From NCBI RefSeq assembly GCF_001984215.1, contig NZ_CP019420.1, forward strand, positions 310,001-374,000: a stretch of DNA of 64,000 nt, read 5' to 3'. The first letter of the stretch is position 1. Each line of letters opens with the position of its first letter. Source of the stretch: Mycobacterium sp. MS1601. Its GTDB lineage: Bacteria; Actinomycetota; Actinomycetes; Mycobacteriales; Mycobacteriaceae. Shown here one piece after another: positions 1 through 8,753 of this stretch. The translations under genes were made by a program, and so were the position numbers. The notes under the pieces were generated by a model. It was not told the DNA's origin, did not search any database, and saw only the letters and a list, made by a program, of their open reading frames with translations.

Positions 1-1518
1 GACGACGACTCCGATGCATCGACGTCGGAGGACCTGACGAACGAGGACACCGCCGCTATCGAGGACACCGCAGCTGAGCCTGTGCAGCCGGCGGTGCTCA
101 CGCGCGAGGAGATCAAGGCCGCCCAGGCTCCCCAGCGCAAGCAGCGCGATCTGCCATTGCCGTTGCTGCCCACCACACCCGCCGCCCCGGCTGTCACCAC
201 CACCGCGGCCGCTGAGCGCAACCGCGCCGCCACCACCGCTGACGTCACCGCGACCGCCGTGGATCCCACCAAGCAACGTGTCCTGGTGATCGGTGTGGAC
301 GGCACCAACCTGAGCCGGGTGTTGGACAATCCGGCCAACACGAACTTCTGGGAGTTGATGCAGACCGGCACCACCGGCGCGGCCTCCATCGTCGGACACA
401 CGACGATCTCCAACCCGTCCTGGACCGCCATCCTGACCGGCGTCTGGGACAACAAGAGTGGCGTGATCAACAACGTCTTCACCCCCTCGACCTACAACCG
501 CTGGCCCACGGTGTTCAACCAGCTCGAGGAGTACAACCCGAACATCAAGACCAAGGCAATCGCGGATTGGAAAGTGGTCGCCGACATCGCCGGGGCAGGT
601 TCCACCCCGGCCGACGAGGTGATCTACATCCCGCAAGGCCCCAACGACCCGGTGTACGCAGCGGCCGACGCCGCCGTCACCGCCGAGACGGTGAAGTCCA
701 TCCTGGGCACCGATCCTGGCTACGAGAACGTCCCGAACTTCATGTTCACCTACATGACCGGGGTCGACGAGGCCGGACATCTGTACGGCGGGGCCTCGAC
801 GCAGTACGCGCAGGCCATCGAAAGGGCCAACGTCAACGTCGGGCTGATCCTCGACGCGGTCGCCGCACGTGAAGCCGCGACCTGCGCCGCCGGTCCGAGC
901 ACGTGCGAGGACTGGACCATCATCATGGTGACCGACCATGGTCACCAGCCGCAGCAGGGTTTCGGCCACGGCTTCCAATCCCCCGACGAGACATCGACGT
1001 TCGTGATCGTCGACGGCCCGGACTTCGATGACGCGAAGATGAACCTGAAGTACTCGATTGTCGACGTCACCCCCACGGTGGTGAGCCTGTTCGGGCTCGG
1101 CCCCCGCGGCGACGCCGACGGTGTGCCGCTGACCGATCTGACGGGCAGCCAAGTCGACCCGGTGAATCTGCGTCAGGCCCTACAGGACGCCATCGACATG
1201 TACGGATGGCCGGATATCCAGACGAACGTGGCGTTGAGCCTGCGCACTGTCTTCGCCACCATCCCTTACTACGTGGACACCTTCACCGCCGACATCACGT
1301 CACAGTTGCAGGCCATCGCCGGACAGGGGATCTTCCTGGTCAGTGATGTCGCCGCCATCGCGGTGTTCCCCGTGGAGCTGATCGGCGACGCGCTGTACGC
1401 GGTGACCAACGCGATCGCCCAGGTGGTGGCACGACTGACCGGGATCGACGGGGCTGGGCCGTTGCTGCCGTCGAGCGCTGACCGCGACGGTCAGCCGTAC
1501 CCGTGGATCGTCGTGTAG
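1..1518 (+). CDS. Alkaline-phosphatase-superfamily phosphodiesterase/nucleotide pyrophosphatase, 5' end outside window
   Basis: The frame is open from base 1, so the protein (at least 505 residues) starts upstream; the GTG at 82 is an internal candidate only. The first ~95 visible residues are Asp/Glu/Thr/Ala/Pro-rich low complexity, typical of the linker after the signal region of secreted mycobacterial proteins. A type I phosphodiesterase domain follows: metal-binding Asp in VLVIGVDG, a nucleophile-region Thr in ISNPSWTAILTG, then GVDEAGH, VTDHGH and GHGF supplying the second set of metal ligands. The C-terminal ~120 residues are hydrophobic/helical and match no domain I know. Likely extracytoplasmic hydrolysis of a phosphodiester or pyrophosphate; substrate unknown. 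Family assignment is firm, specific activity is inference. Confidence 0.8.
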   Translation, partial: DDDSDASTSEDLTNEDTAAIEDTAAEPVQPAVLTREEIKAAQAPQRKQRDLPLPLLPTTPAAPAVTTTAAAERNRAATTADVTATAVDPTKQRVLVIGVDGTNLSRVLDNPANTNFWELMQTGTTGAASIVGHTTISNPSWTAILTGVWDNKSGVINNVFTPSTYNRWPTVFNQLEEYNPNIKTKAIADWKVVADIAGAGSTPADEVIYIPQGPNDPVYAAADAAVTAETVKSILGTDPGYENVPNFMFTYMTGVDEAGHLYGGASTQYAQAIERANVNVGLILDAVAAREAATCAAGPSTCEDWTIIMVTDHGHQPQQGFGHGFQSPDETSTFVIVDGPDFDDAKMNLKYSIVDVTPTVVSLFGLGPRGDADGVPLTDLTGSQVDPVNLRQALQDAIDMYGWPDIQTNVALSLRTVFATIPYYVDTFTADITSQLQAIAGQGIFLVSDVAAIAVFPVELIGDALYAVTNAIAQVVARLTGIDGAGPLLPSSADRDGQPYPWIVV

Positions 1519-1527
1519 ATCCTGCTA

Positions 1528-1544
1528 CCACCCGTTATGGGTGG
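1528..1544. terminator. Hairpin between convergent genes
   Basis: CCACCC and GGGTGG are perfect inverted arms around the loop GTTAT, in the gap between the rightward phosphodiesterase gene and the leftward Rv1733c-like gene whose stop codon lies in the loop. There is no U-tract. The position suits a bidirectional terminator, but the 6-bp stem is short. Confidence 0.4.
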
Positions 1545-2131
1545 CGGTTGGCCCAGCCGTCGTCGTTGTAGGTCAGCAGCCGTATCTCGCGGTCCCAGGC
1601 GCGGACCCGCAGACGGTCGAGTCCCCTGCGCACGCCCATGGCACCGATACCGCCGAACAGGACGATGGTGGTCCAGCCGACCCAGGCGATGCCCAGCGCG
1701 CTGAGTTCGGCGTCCAGGGGTTGCAGTGGAGCGCTGACCACCTCGTTGTCGGTGTCCAACCAGATGGTCAGTGGCGCACCGGTTTCGACGGTGGCGGGGC
1801 TGATGATCTGCTCGGTGCGAACCTTGTTGCCGTCCGCCCACTGAACGGTGACAGACGCCGCGGAGTCGAAGTCGGTGGGGAACCCGGTGCTGCCGCGTAC
1901 CACCGTCGCCTGCACCGAATGCCGCGTCTGTGCCTGCTCGGTAACAGCATGCATGCGCTCCGTGTAGGTCTGGTGGTGCAGCTGCATGGCAAGTGGTATC
2001 GCCATGAGCGCGATGGCTGCCACGGCGAGGACCGAAAACGCCTCGATCCGATCGGACAACCGCACCAACGGATTGCGCCCCAGCGCGCGCAGATACCACC
2101 GACACTGCTTGGGGAACGTTCGCATCAACAC
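1535..2131 (-). CDS. Rv1733c-type two-helix membrane protein
   Basis: The 198-residue protein resembles the mycobacterial Rv1733c family: a basic N-terminus (RYLRALGRNPLVR), a first membrane helix at about residues 30-52, an extracytoplasmic domain of about 90 residues, a second helix near residues 155-175 and a short basic cytoplasmic tail. Rv1733c is known as a dormancy-associated antigen of unknown function; nothing here adds a biochemical role. The start may be GTG 2131 or ATG 2125. It is convergent with the phosphodiesterase gene and monocistronic. Confidence 0.7.
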   Translation of the reverse strand: MLMRTFPKQCRWYLRALGRNPLVRLSDRIEAFSVLAVAAIALMAIPLAMQLHHQTYTERMHAVTEQAQTRHSVQATVVRGSTGFPTDFDSAASVTVQWADGNKVRTEQIISPATVETGAPLTIWLDTDNEVVSAPLQPLDAELSALGIAWVGWTTIVLFGGIGAMGVRRGLDRLRVRAWDREIRLLTYNDDGWANRHP

Positions 2132-2253
2132 GCCTCAGGGTCTGATCTTCTTTACCGACGACCTCTTCGATGCTGACAGCGAATTGCTTAGATCTCCAAT
2201 TGAAACGGTGTCCACGCGACGGATATCACAGCAGGTCCGGTGGTGTGGCGACC

Positions 2254-3369
2254 TCAGTCCAGCTGGTCGTCGTCGAGCACCGAGGCCCGGTAGTCGTCGG
2301 CGAACTCGTCAATGGCGGCCAGCGCCTCGGCGGTCAGTTCGTCACGGATGCCCGCCTCGGCGTGGGCGAACGGAACATAGGCACGCAGCAGCCGGGGCAG
2401 GTCGGCCTGGACCTCTGCGGGGATGAGTTCCGGCGTGACGAACCCTCCCGCCAAGAGGCGAGCAAGTCGTGCGCTACTCCACCGCAGTGGATCGCCGGTG
2501 CCTGCGTCGATACTGATGTCGAGCAGCGCGCGGTATCCGGGCCGGTTGAACGGCAGGCCCACCAGCGCGGCGAAGAACCGATCGACGAACTCGCCACGAT
2601 TCTCCGAAACACGTTGGGGTGCAGCATTTTCCGAGTCCGGAAGCAGGCCCGCCACCCAGCTCAGCAGAGCGCGACTGTTCGGCCAGGTGTCCGACACCTG
2701 GCCGGGTATCGCAGGTTCGCGGTTCAGCGCGTCACGCAACCGTGCGGCCGCTTGGTCCAGGGGCAGCTCGACAAAGGAGGTATCCGGGTCGTCGTTGCTC
2801 GCCTTGGCCACCGTGAGCACCGTGTTGATGGACTCGGGCACGAAGAAGGCGTCCTTGACCGCAGAGGACTGCAGGTGGTCGATGTGGACCGCACTGCTCA
2901 TTTCCCGGCCGTCGGCAAACTGGACTCCCAAGATCAGTTCGTCGGCATCGCCCAGCACGTGAGTCATCAACATGGCCTGACGCACGGTGGTCTGCTGCAG
3001 CTGGGCGAGCCAGGCCGGCACGGCGTCGTGGCGGGCGACGAGCGCGTGGCGGCAACGGGCCGCCAGCATCCCGTCGTCGAGCAGTTCACTCAGCGCTGCC
3101 AGCAGCGCGGTGGTCTCCAGTAACGGGGTCCCGATGAACGCGCCGATGAGCTCGCGCAGGTCAGTCGACTCCGCCTCGGAGTTGTTGGCGGGGTCGGTCG
3201 CGAGAATCATCATGCTGACCATCCCCAGCAACTCGATGGGCTCGCCGCTGTCCAGCGCGGCCCGCACCTCGTCGAGCAGTTCTACGGCGCCGTCGAGTTC
3301 CGACGGACTCTGCTGCCGGGTCCTGGCCCGCCTGGCTTTCTCCTCGCGGCGTTTCTTCCGGTCGGTCAC
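2254..3369 (-). CDS. Conserved hypothetical protein, 371 aa
   Basis: The N-terminus is strongly basic (TDRKKRREEKARRARTR), followed by a largely helical acidic protein with no signal peptide or membrane segment, so it is probably cytoplasmic. I do not recognise a catalytic motif. Its start overlaps the stop of the MetF-like gene by 4 bases, which implies translational coupling and one transcript. Whether it has a role with the reductase is unknown. Confidence 0.6.
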   Translation of the reverse strand: MTDRKKRREEKARRARTRQQSPSELDGAVELLDEVRAALDSGEPIELLGMVSMMILATDPANNSEAESTDLRELIGAFIGTPLLETTALLAALSELLDDGMLAARCRHALVARHDAVPAWLAQLQQTTVRQAMLMTHVLGDADELILGVQFADGREMSSAVHIDHLQSSAVKDAFFVPESINTVLTVAKASNDDPDTSFVELPLDQAAARLRDALNREPAIPGQVSDTWPNSRALLSWVAGLLPDSENAAPQRVSENRGEFVDRFFAALVGLPFNRPGYRALLDISIDAGTGDPLRWSSARLARLLAGGFVTPELIPAEVQADLPRLLRAYVPFAHAEAGIRDELTAEALAAIDEFADDYRASVLDDDQLD

Positions 3370-4259
3370 GGCCGATCCGGCGCCCAGTAGGCCAGCATCT
3401 CAGCCAGCGTGTCGAATGCTGCGCGCGATACCCCGTAGGTGGCCTCGAAGTGCAGACTCAGGGGATAGCCGAGGTCGACAACCCCGTCGATCACCCGTTT
3501 GTACAGATCCAACAGCAAGCCACGACGCTTGTCGGGGTCAGAACCGGCCAGCGTCGCAACGAACTCCTGCTCCCGGGCGACCGCCTCATTGCCAGGGTCC
3601 TGGATCAGCCAGTTTATCAAGCCCACGGACGATTCCATCTTGGGCACGAACCCGAAAGACAGCAGGATCTCCGGACGCAGGTCGGTGGATGCGGCGTGGT
3701 GGCGCAGGAATTCGACGATGGCATCGGAGTAGAGCAGTTGGGTCATCCCGAAGTTGGCGCCCTTGTCGCACTTGAACGAGAACCGCCCCAGCTCACCGTC
3801 GCGGGTGGGAATCAGGATGGCGCCGCGGTTGCCCACGATGTCGTCGTACATCGACAGCGCGTCCGCCGGGGCGACGCCACCGCCCTCACCGTCGTTGAGG
3901 GTGCGGGGAACTCCGACGAAGATCATGCCCTCGAACCCGGCGGCGCCGAGCGTGGCGAGGCGCTGGCGCAGGGTGTCCTGGTCCATGAACGCCGTCACCT
4001 GGGTGCACAGCCCGCGCATGTCGGGAAGTTCCGGACGGATGATCGACCAGTAGTCCAGGACGTCGAGCTTCGGCTTCATCTCGATGGGCCGGCCGTCGTC
4101 CTCCTCGATCATGCCGGGGATCATCACGTGGCCGATGCGGCCGTCGATGCCGGATTCGGCGGCCAGCCGCAGCACCTTGTGCGCCTCATCACGGGCGTAC
4201 TGCGCGCCGCGGTCGACGTTCGGCGGCACCAACTCCAGCGCGATGGTGTGCAGCGGCAC
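3366..4259 (-). CDS. Methylenetetrahydrofolate reductase-like protein (Rv2172c type)
   Basis: The 297-residue protein is close to the mycobacterial Rv2172c group, a divergent branch of MetF-type reductases that reduce 5,10-methylene-THF to 5-methyl-THF for methionine synthesis. Visible family features are ALELVPP at the N-terminus, a TIM-barrel-like alternation, GFEGMIFVGVPRT, RFSFKCDKGANFGMTQLLYSDAIVEF (the family substrate/FAD region) and LSFGFVPKMES. The start is GTG 4259 with GGAGAG about six bases upstream. Cofactor preference in this branch is reported as unusual in the literature; that is family knowledge and not visible here. Confidence 0.75.
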   Translation of the reverse strand: MPLHTIALELVPPNVDRGAQYARDEAHKVLRLAAESGIDGRIGHVMIPGMIEEDDGRPIEMKPKLDVLDYWSIIRPELPDMRGLCTQVTAFMDQDTLRQRLATLGAAGFEGMIFVGVPRTLNDGEGGGVAPADALSMYDDIVGNRGAILIPTRDGELGRFSFKCDKGANFGMTQLLYSDAIVEFLRHHAASTDLRPEILLSFGFVPKMESSVGLINWLIQDPGNEAVAREQEFVATLAGSDPDKRRGLLLDLYKRVIDGVVDLGYPLSLHFEATYGVSRAAFDTLAEMLAYWAPDRP

Positions 4260-4420
4260 GATGTCTCTCCCCAGTCATGGCGATCCCCCGAAGGAAACAC
4301 CGTACCCACGAGGGCGGCGCCGAAGTGAAACCGGTCATTCGGCCCGGACCACTCCGTGGAGCCGGCTGCGAGCTTGGATGTGTATGCCCGGTGCCGTTCG
4401 GCGAGCCTACCCTCAGTGAT

Positions 4421-4438
4421 TCTCAGCGATTTCACAGC
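4421..4438 (+). promoter_or_regulatory. PhoP-like direct-repeat box
   Basis: TCTCAGC-GATT-TCACAGC matches the mycobacterial PhoP consensus (TCACAGC-N4-TCACAGC) at 13 of 14 positions, with the diagnostic 11-base period. A further degenerate unit (CTCAGTG) precedes it. It lies about 160 bases upstream of the importer start. Confidence 0.55.
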
Positions 4439-4489
4439 GCCCGTTCTCCACAGTGTGATGGTGTTGCTTACAGGAGACGTACGGCAACT

Positions 4490-4507
4490 ACACAGTTACT
4501 GCACAGC
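4490..4507 (+). promoter_or_regulatory. Second PhoP-like direct-repeat box
   Basis: ACACAGT-TACT-GCACAGC has the same architecture and 11-base period and matches 11 of 14 consensus positions. It is 69 bases downstream of the first box and about 90 bases before the importer start codon. Confidence 0.45.
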
Positions 4508-4560
4508 ATCCAGGTCGGCCGACGAGCGCCCGAGCTTCACAGAGAACTCGGGCCGGCCTA

Positions 4561-4586
4561 CTGCCTACACACACTGCCTACACACA
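4561..4586 (+). repeat. Perfect 13-bp tandem duplication in the leader
   Basis: CTGCCTACACACA occurs twice head-to-tail with no mismatch, ending just before the ribosome-binding site. Such duplications are prone to slippage and may alter leader length. Confidence 0.8.
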
Positions 4587-4599
4587 TTCGAGGGAGACG

Positions 4600-5661
4600 A
4601 TGGCCAAGTCGAGACTCAGGTTCAGCGCCGCGCTGAGCGCCTGTGCGGCGATGTTCGCACTCACTTCATGCAGTTCCAGCTCGGAACCTGCCGAGGAGAC
4701 GTCAGCACCTGCCACCGCGGAGGACGCCGCGCAGAAGGTTGTCATCTACTCCGGGCGCAGCGAGGATCTCGTCGCTCCCCTGCTCGAGCAGTTCACCACC
4801 GATACCGGCATCGAGGTCGAGGTGCGTTACGCGGGATCGGGCGAACTGGCCGCGCAGATCATCACCGAGGGCGAGAACTCCCCCGCCGACGTGTTCCTGT
4901 CGCAGGACGCGGGCGCACTGGGCGCGGTCTCCAAGGCCGGTCTCTTCGCCCCCATCGAGGCTGAGACGCTGGCCGCCGTGCCCGCCGAGTACTCGGCCGC
5001 CGACGGCACCTGGGTGGGCGTCTCCGGCCGAGCGCGCACAATCGTCTACAACGCCGATCTGGTTCCCACCCCGCCCGACACCGTCGACGGCCTGCTGGAC
5101 CCGCAGTGGCGCGGCCAGATCGCCTACGCACCGAGCAACGCGTCCTGGCAGTCGTTCGTGACCGGCCTGCGCGTCTTGCGCGGCGACCAAGGAGCCCAAG
5201 AGTGGCTGCAGGCCTTCAAGGCTCAGGACCCACAGCCCTATGAGAGCAACGGACAGATCCGCGATGCGGTTGATGCCGGCCAGATCGGCATGGGGCTGAT
5301 CAACCACTACTACATGTACGAGCTCATCGACTCCAAGGGCGCCGAGAACGTGGCAGCCCGCCTGCAGTTCATGGCCCCCGGCGATCCCGGCGGCCTGGTG
5401 AATGTCGCCGGGGTGGGTGTCCTGGCCACCGCGCCGGATCCCGAAGCGGCCCAGGAGTTCGCGGCCTATCTGGTGGGTGAGTCTGCGCAGCAGTACTTTG
5501 CCACCGAGACCGCCGAGTTCCCACTGCTCGACGGCGTGGCCGTGGTGGGCGATGTGCCCGCCCTGGCCGAGCTGGACCCGCCCGCAGTCGACCTGTCGCA
5601 GCTCGACGACATCGAGGCGACACAGCAGATGCTGGTGGACACCGGTCTGCTCACCAATTGA
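4600..5661 (+). CDS. Fe3+-type ABC transporter substrate-binding lipoprotein
   Basis: The 353-residue protein has a lipoprotein signal peptide ending in the lipobox LTSC (Cys at about residue 24) and an acidic Ser/Ala linker. The mature domain is of the FbpA/FutA type: VVIYSGRSEDL, GSGELAAQI, PADVFLSQDAGALG, the hinge region SGRARTIVYN, and the tyrosine cluster NHYYMYEL, which in the family ligates ferric iron. It should capture Fe3+ (or a related cation) outside the membrane and deliver it to the permease encoded next. The ATG has GAGGGAGA upstream. The stop overlaps the permease TTG start. Confidence 0.85.
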   Translation: MAKSRLRFSAALSACAAMFALTSCSSSSEPAEETSAPATAEDAAQKVVIYSGRSEDLVAPLLEQFTTDTGIEVEVRYAGSGELAAQIITEGENSPADVFLSQDAGALGAVSKAGLFAPIEAETLAAVPAEYSAADGTWVGVSGRARTIVYNADLVPTPPDTVDGLLDPQWRGQIAYAPSNASWQSFVTGLRVLRGDQGAQEWLQAFKAQDPQPYESNGQIRDAVDAGQIGMGLINHYYMYELIDSKGAENVAARLQFMAPGDPGGLVNVAGVGVLATAPDPEAAQEFAAYLVGESAQQYFATETAEFPLLDGVAVVGDVPALAELDPPAVDLSQLDDIEATQQMLVDTGLLTN

Positions 5662-7211
5662 TCACCCTCGGTGCGGTCCGGGTCGGCGCGCGTCGCCGGC
5701 CCGGCCGCCCGCCGGTGTTGTTGCTACTGGCGGCAGGCGCCACGGTGGCGGTCACGCTTCTGCCGCTGATCTACCTGGCACAGCGCGCTTTTGAACGCGG
5801 TCTCGGATTCGCCGCCGAGGAACTGACCCGGCCGTCCACTGCTGCGCTGGTGGGGCGGTCGCTGTTGCTGGTGGCGGTGGTGACGGCGGCTTGTGTGGTG
5901 CTCGGCGTCGGGTTCGCGGTGTTGCTGTCGCGTACAGACCTTCCCGGTGGTCGCTGGTGGGCCGTGGGGCTGACGTTGCCGCTGGCCATGCCGAGCTACC
6001 TGCTGGCCTTCCTGTGGGTCTCGATGTTTCCCGCGTTGCACGGATTCTGGGGCGCTGCACTGGTTCTCACGTTGGTGAGCTACCCGTTCGTGTTCTTGAC
6101 CACCACGGCTGCACTGGCCCGGGTGGACCCGGCCCACGAGGAGGTGGCCCGTTCGCTGGGCCTGGGCAGCGTCGCGGTGCTGTTCCGGGTGACCCTGCGG
6201 CAGGTGCGGACCGCCATCGCCGCGGGGGCACTACTGGTGGCGCTGTACGTACTCAGCGATTTCGGTGCGGTGGCCGCCATGCGCTACGAAGTGTTCACCT
6301 GGGTGATCTACGGGGCGTACCGATCGGGGTTCAACCCCTCCCGCGCCGCCATCCTGTCACTGGTGCTGCTGGTGTTCGCAGTGACACTGGTGATCGCGGA
6401 ACGCTGGGCCAGGGGTCTGGCGGCGTCGCGCCTGGGCTCGGGTTCGCCGCGACCACAGGTGCGTGCCCGGTTGGGCCGGTGGCGGTATGCGGCGGCTGCG
6501 CCGGGCATGGTCATGTTGGTGCTCGCAGTGGTGATTCCATCGATTGCGTTGGCGGACTGGATGATTGCCGGCGGTCTGCGATGGGATGCCGAGCGGTGGT
6601 CGAGCGCGCTGTCGGCCACCGTCTGGTTGTCGGTGATGGCTGCGGTGGTGTGTACCGCCGCGGCCCTGCCGCTGGGGCTGTTGTCCGCTCGCTACCCGAC
6701 ACCGGCCTCCCGCCTCCTGGAGAGCGCCAGTTATGTGGCGCACGGCCTGCCGTCGATCGTGGTGGCGATCTCCATGGTGTCGGTGGGGGTACTGCTGTTG
6801 CTGCCCATCTACCAGCGCGAGCCTCTCTTGATCCTGGCCTACGTGGTGCTGTTCGTCCCGTTGGCGGTGGGGTCGATACGCACGGCCATCGAAACGTCCC
6901 CGCCGCGTCTGGACGAGGTGGCACAGTCACTCGGGCGATCACCCATCCGGGTGTTCTTCACCGTCACCGGCCGTGCGGCCGCACCCGGAATCGCCTCCGC
7001 GGCAGCGCTTGTCCTACTCACCTGTATGAAGGAGTTACCGGTGACGCTGTTACTGCGTCCCACCGGGGTGGACACCCTGGCCACCCGCCTGTGGGGATAC
7101 AGCTCGGTCAGCGACTACGCCGCCGCTGCCCCGTACGCAGCCGCATTGCTGGTCTTCGCCGCCGTACCGACGGCGGTGCTGGGAATGGCGGTCAGGACCG
7201 TCGATGTCTGA
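5658..7211 (+). CDS. Fe3+-type ABC transporter permease (fused two-domain)
   Basis: The 517-residue, very hydrophobic protein has about 12 predicted membrane helices and two copies of the inner-membrane-component EAA region (around DPAHEEVARSLGLGS and PPRLDEVAQSLGRSP), the arrangement of FbpB/SfuB permeases. The start is TTG 5658, which overlaps the TGA of the binding-protein gene; the last bases overlap the ATPase gene. It is the membrane channel of the importer. Confidence 0.88.
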   Translation: MITLGAVRVGARRRPGRPPVLLLLAAGATVAVTLLPLIYLAQRAFERGLGFAAEELTRPSTAALVGRSLLLVAVVTAACVVLGVGFAVLLSRTDLPGGRWWAVGLTLPLAMPSYLLAFLWVSMFPALHGFWGAALVLTLVSYPFVFLTTTAALARVDPAHEEVARSLGLGSVAVLFRVTLRQVRTAIAAGALLVALYVLSDFGAVAAMRYEVFTWVIYGAYRSGFNPSRAAILSLVLLVFAVTLVIAERWARGLAASRLGSGSPRPQVRARLGRWRYAAAAPGMVMLVLAVVIPSIALADWMIAGGLRWDAERWSSALSATVWLSVMAAVVCTAAALPLGLLSARYPTPASRLLESASYVAHGLPSIVVAISMVSVGVLLLLPIYQREPLLILAYVVLFVPLAVGSIRTAIETSPPRLDEVAQSLGRSPIRVFFTVTGRAAAPGIASAAALVLLTCMKELPVTLLLRPTGVDTLATRLWGYSSVSDYAAAAPYAAALLVFAAVPTAVLGMAVRTVDV

Positions 7212-8223
7212 TGTCCAGATCGACGGGGTGACGATGTCCTTCGGGGCGCGACGAGTCTTGACCGGGGTGAATCTGACGGTGCCCACCGGCAGTGTCACCG
7301 CGGTGCTGGGCCCGTCGGGTTGTGGCAAGTCGACCCTGCTGCGGATTCTGGCCGGTTTCCAAAACCCCTCCTCCGGTGTCGTGTCGGTGGACGGTGAGGT
7401 GCTGGCCGACGGGTTGTCCTCGGTTCCTGCACATCGGCGGAGGATCGGGCTGATGCCGCAGGAGGGGGCGCTGTTCCCGCACCTGTCGGTGGCGGACAAC
7501 GTCGCTTTCGGACTCGGCCGGATGCCGCGGTCTGCACGAGCCTCGGTGGTACGCCGGTGGTTGCAGGCGGTGGGTCTCGACGGCCTTGGCGACAGCCTCC
7601 CGCACCAGGTGTCCGGAGGCCAGCAGCAGCGGGTGGCACTGGCCCGTGCGCTGGCCGCACAGCCCCGTGTGCTGCTGCTCGACGAACCGTTCGCCGCCCT
7701 GGATGCCGGGCTGCGCGTGCAGGTCCGCGAGGACATCACCTCGATCCTGCGCGAAGCCGGGACAACGGCGGTCTTGGTGACCCACGATCAGGCCGAAGCG
7801 CTGTCGCTGGCCGACCAGGTGGCGGTCCTGCTCGATGGGTCGATCGCCCAGAGCGGTGCGCCGCACGATCTCTACTGGCGACCCACCTCCCTGGCGGTGT
7901 CCCGATTCGTCGGCAGCACAATCGAACTCGCCGGACGCCGGCACGGTGATGTGGTCCGCACCGCTCTGGGCGAACATGCGGTGTCCGGGGGCAGCGGCAG
8001 CGGAGACGTCACTGTCGTACTGCGACCCGAACAGGTGAGGATCACCGACGGCGACACCGCGGTGGTGTCGGGGGGACGGTTCTACGGACCGGAGGCAGCG
8101 GTCCGCGTCACCCTGGCCGACGGGACATCACTGGATGTCCGCCAGCCCGGCAACGTCGCTCCCCCCGCCGACGGCGCGGCCGTCGGTGTCCACGTCGACG
8201 GCGGTGTCCTGGCGTTCGACTGA
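7204..8223 (+). CDS. Fe3+-type ABC transporter ATP-binding protein
   Basis: The 339-residue ATPase has Walker A GPSGCGKST, a Q-loop around LMPQEGALFP, signature VSGGQQQRVALARAL, Walker B VLLLDEPF and the switch-histidine region VTHDQAEA. A C-terminal extension of about 110 residues resembles the TOBE-like regulatory domain of FbpC/PotA ATPases. It overlaps the permease gene by 8 bases. It powers the importer encoded from 4600; the exact metal is inferred from the binding protein. Confidence 0.9.
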   Translation: MSDVQIDGVTMSFGARRVLTGVNLTVPTGSVTAVLGPSGCGKSTLLRILAGFQNPSSGVVSVDGEVLADGLSSVPAHRRRIGLMPQEGALFPHLSVADNVAFGLGRMPRSARASVVRRWLQAVGLDGLGDSLPHQVSGGQQQRVALARALAAQPRVLLLDEPFAALDAGLRVQVREDITSILREAGTTAVLVTHDQAEALSLADQVAVLLDGSIAQSGAPHDLYWRPTSLAVSRFVGSTIELAGRRHGDVVRTALGEHAVSGGSGSGDVTVVLRPEQVRITDGDTAVVSGGRFYGPEAAVRVTLADGTSLDVRQPGNVAPPADGAAVGVHVDGGVLAFD

Positions 8224-8227
8224 GGCT

Positions 8228-8245
8228 TCTCAGCGTGCCTTCAGC
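8228..8245 (+). promoter_or_regulatory. Weak PhoP-like direct repeat before the MarR gene
   Basis: TCTCAGC-GTGC-CTTCAGC lies in the 44-base gap between the ATPase stop and the MarR ATG. The CAGCG cores are exactly 11 bases apart. The second half-site is degenerate, so the call is tentative and rests on similarity to the boxes at 4421 and 10639. Confidence 0.35.
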
Positions 8246-8267
8246 GTCCCTCTGGCACGGTGCCTGC

Positions 8268-8753
8268 ATGACGGTCCCGCACCAGCCCGCGGAAGCCCGG
8301 CCATCTGGAGAAACGTCCATCGACGTCGGCGAGTTGGCCGAGGAGTTGCACTCACGCCTGTTCGGAATCGTCTCGTCGTTACGACGGCGGGAGCTTCGGC
8401 AGGTCGGCGGCCACCCCCTGACCCCGGCTCAGCGCTCATTGCTCTACGTGCTGCGTGATGGGGTGCGCGTTCCGGTCACCCAGTTGGCCGCGCACGAAGG
8501 ACTGTCGCAGAAAAGCTTCGCCGGCCACATCCGCGCTCTGATGGATCTGGGTCTTGTCCACCGGGTCCGCGATCTGTCGGATCGCCGCAAGATGTGGGTA
8601 CAGATCACCAGCAAAGGCATGAAAAGCCAACGCGCCGTTGCCGAAACGTCGATGTCCACAGCTGATCTGACCGAATCGGACGTGGCCGCCCTGCGCGCGG
8701 CGCTGGCACTGCTGGAAGACCTGGCGCAGCGAGCGGTGACAGCGCCTGGTTAG
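8268..8753 (+). CDS. MarR-family transcriptional regulator
   Basis: The 161-residue protein (ATG 8268; an in-frame GTG at 8235 would add 11 residues) has a winged-helix core: LTPAQRSLLYVLRDG, VTQLAAHEGLSQKSFAGHIRALMDLGLVHRVRDLSDRRKMWVQITSKG, which includes the DxR wing. It follows the iron-type importer on the same strand and may regulate it or a nearby gene; ligand unknown. Its stop overlaps the stop of the convergent histidine kinase gene. Confidence 0.8.
   Translation: MTVPHQPAEARPSGETSIDVGELAEELHSRLFGIVSSLRRRELRQVGGHPLTPAQRSLLYVLRDGVRVPVTQLAAHEGLSQKSFAGHIRALMDLGLVHRVRDLSDRRKMWVQITSKGMKSQRAVAETSMSTADLTESDVAALRAALALLEDLAQRAVTAPG

Larger units (their letters stand above)
4260..4599 (+). promoter_or_regulatory. 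Leader/promoter region of the iron-type ABC importer
   Basis: These 340 bases carry no convincing gene. They separate the leftward reductase from the rightward importer. They contain two PhoP-like direct-repeat boxes (4421-4438 and 4490-4507), a perfect 13-bp tandem duplication (4561-4586) and the ribosome-binding site GAGGGAGA just before ATG 4600. The base composition is less GC-rich than the flanking genes, as expected for a promoter. Confidence 0.6.
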
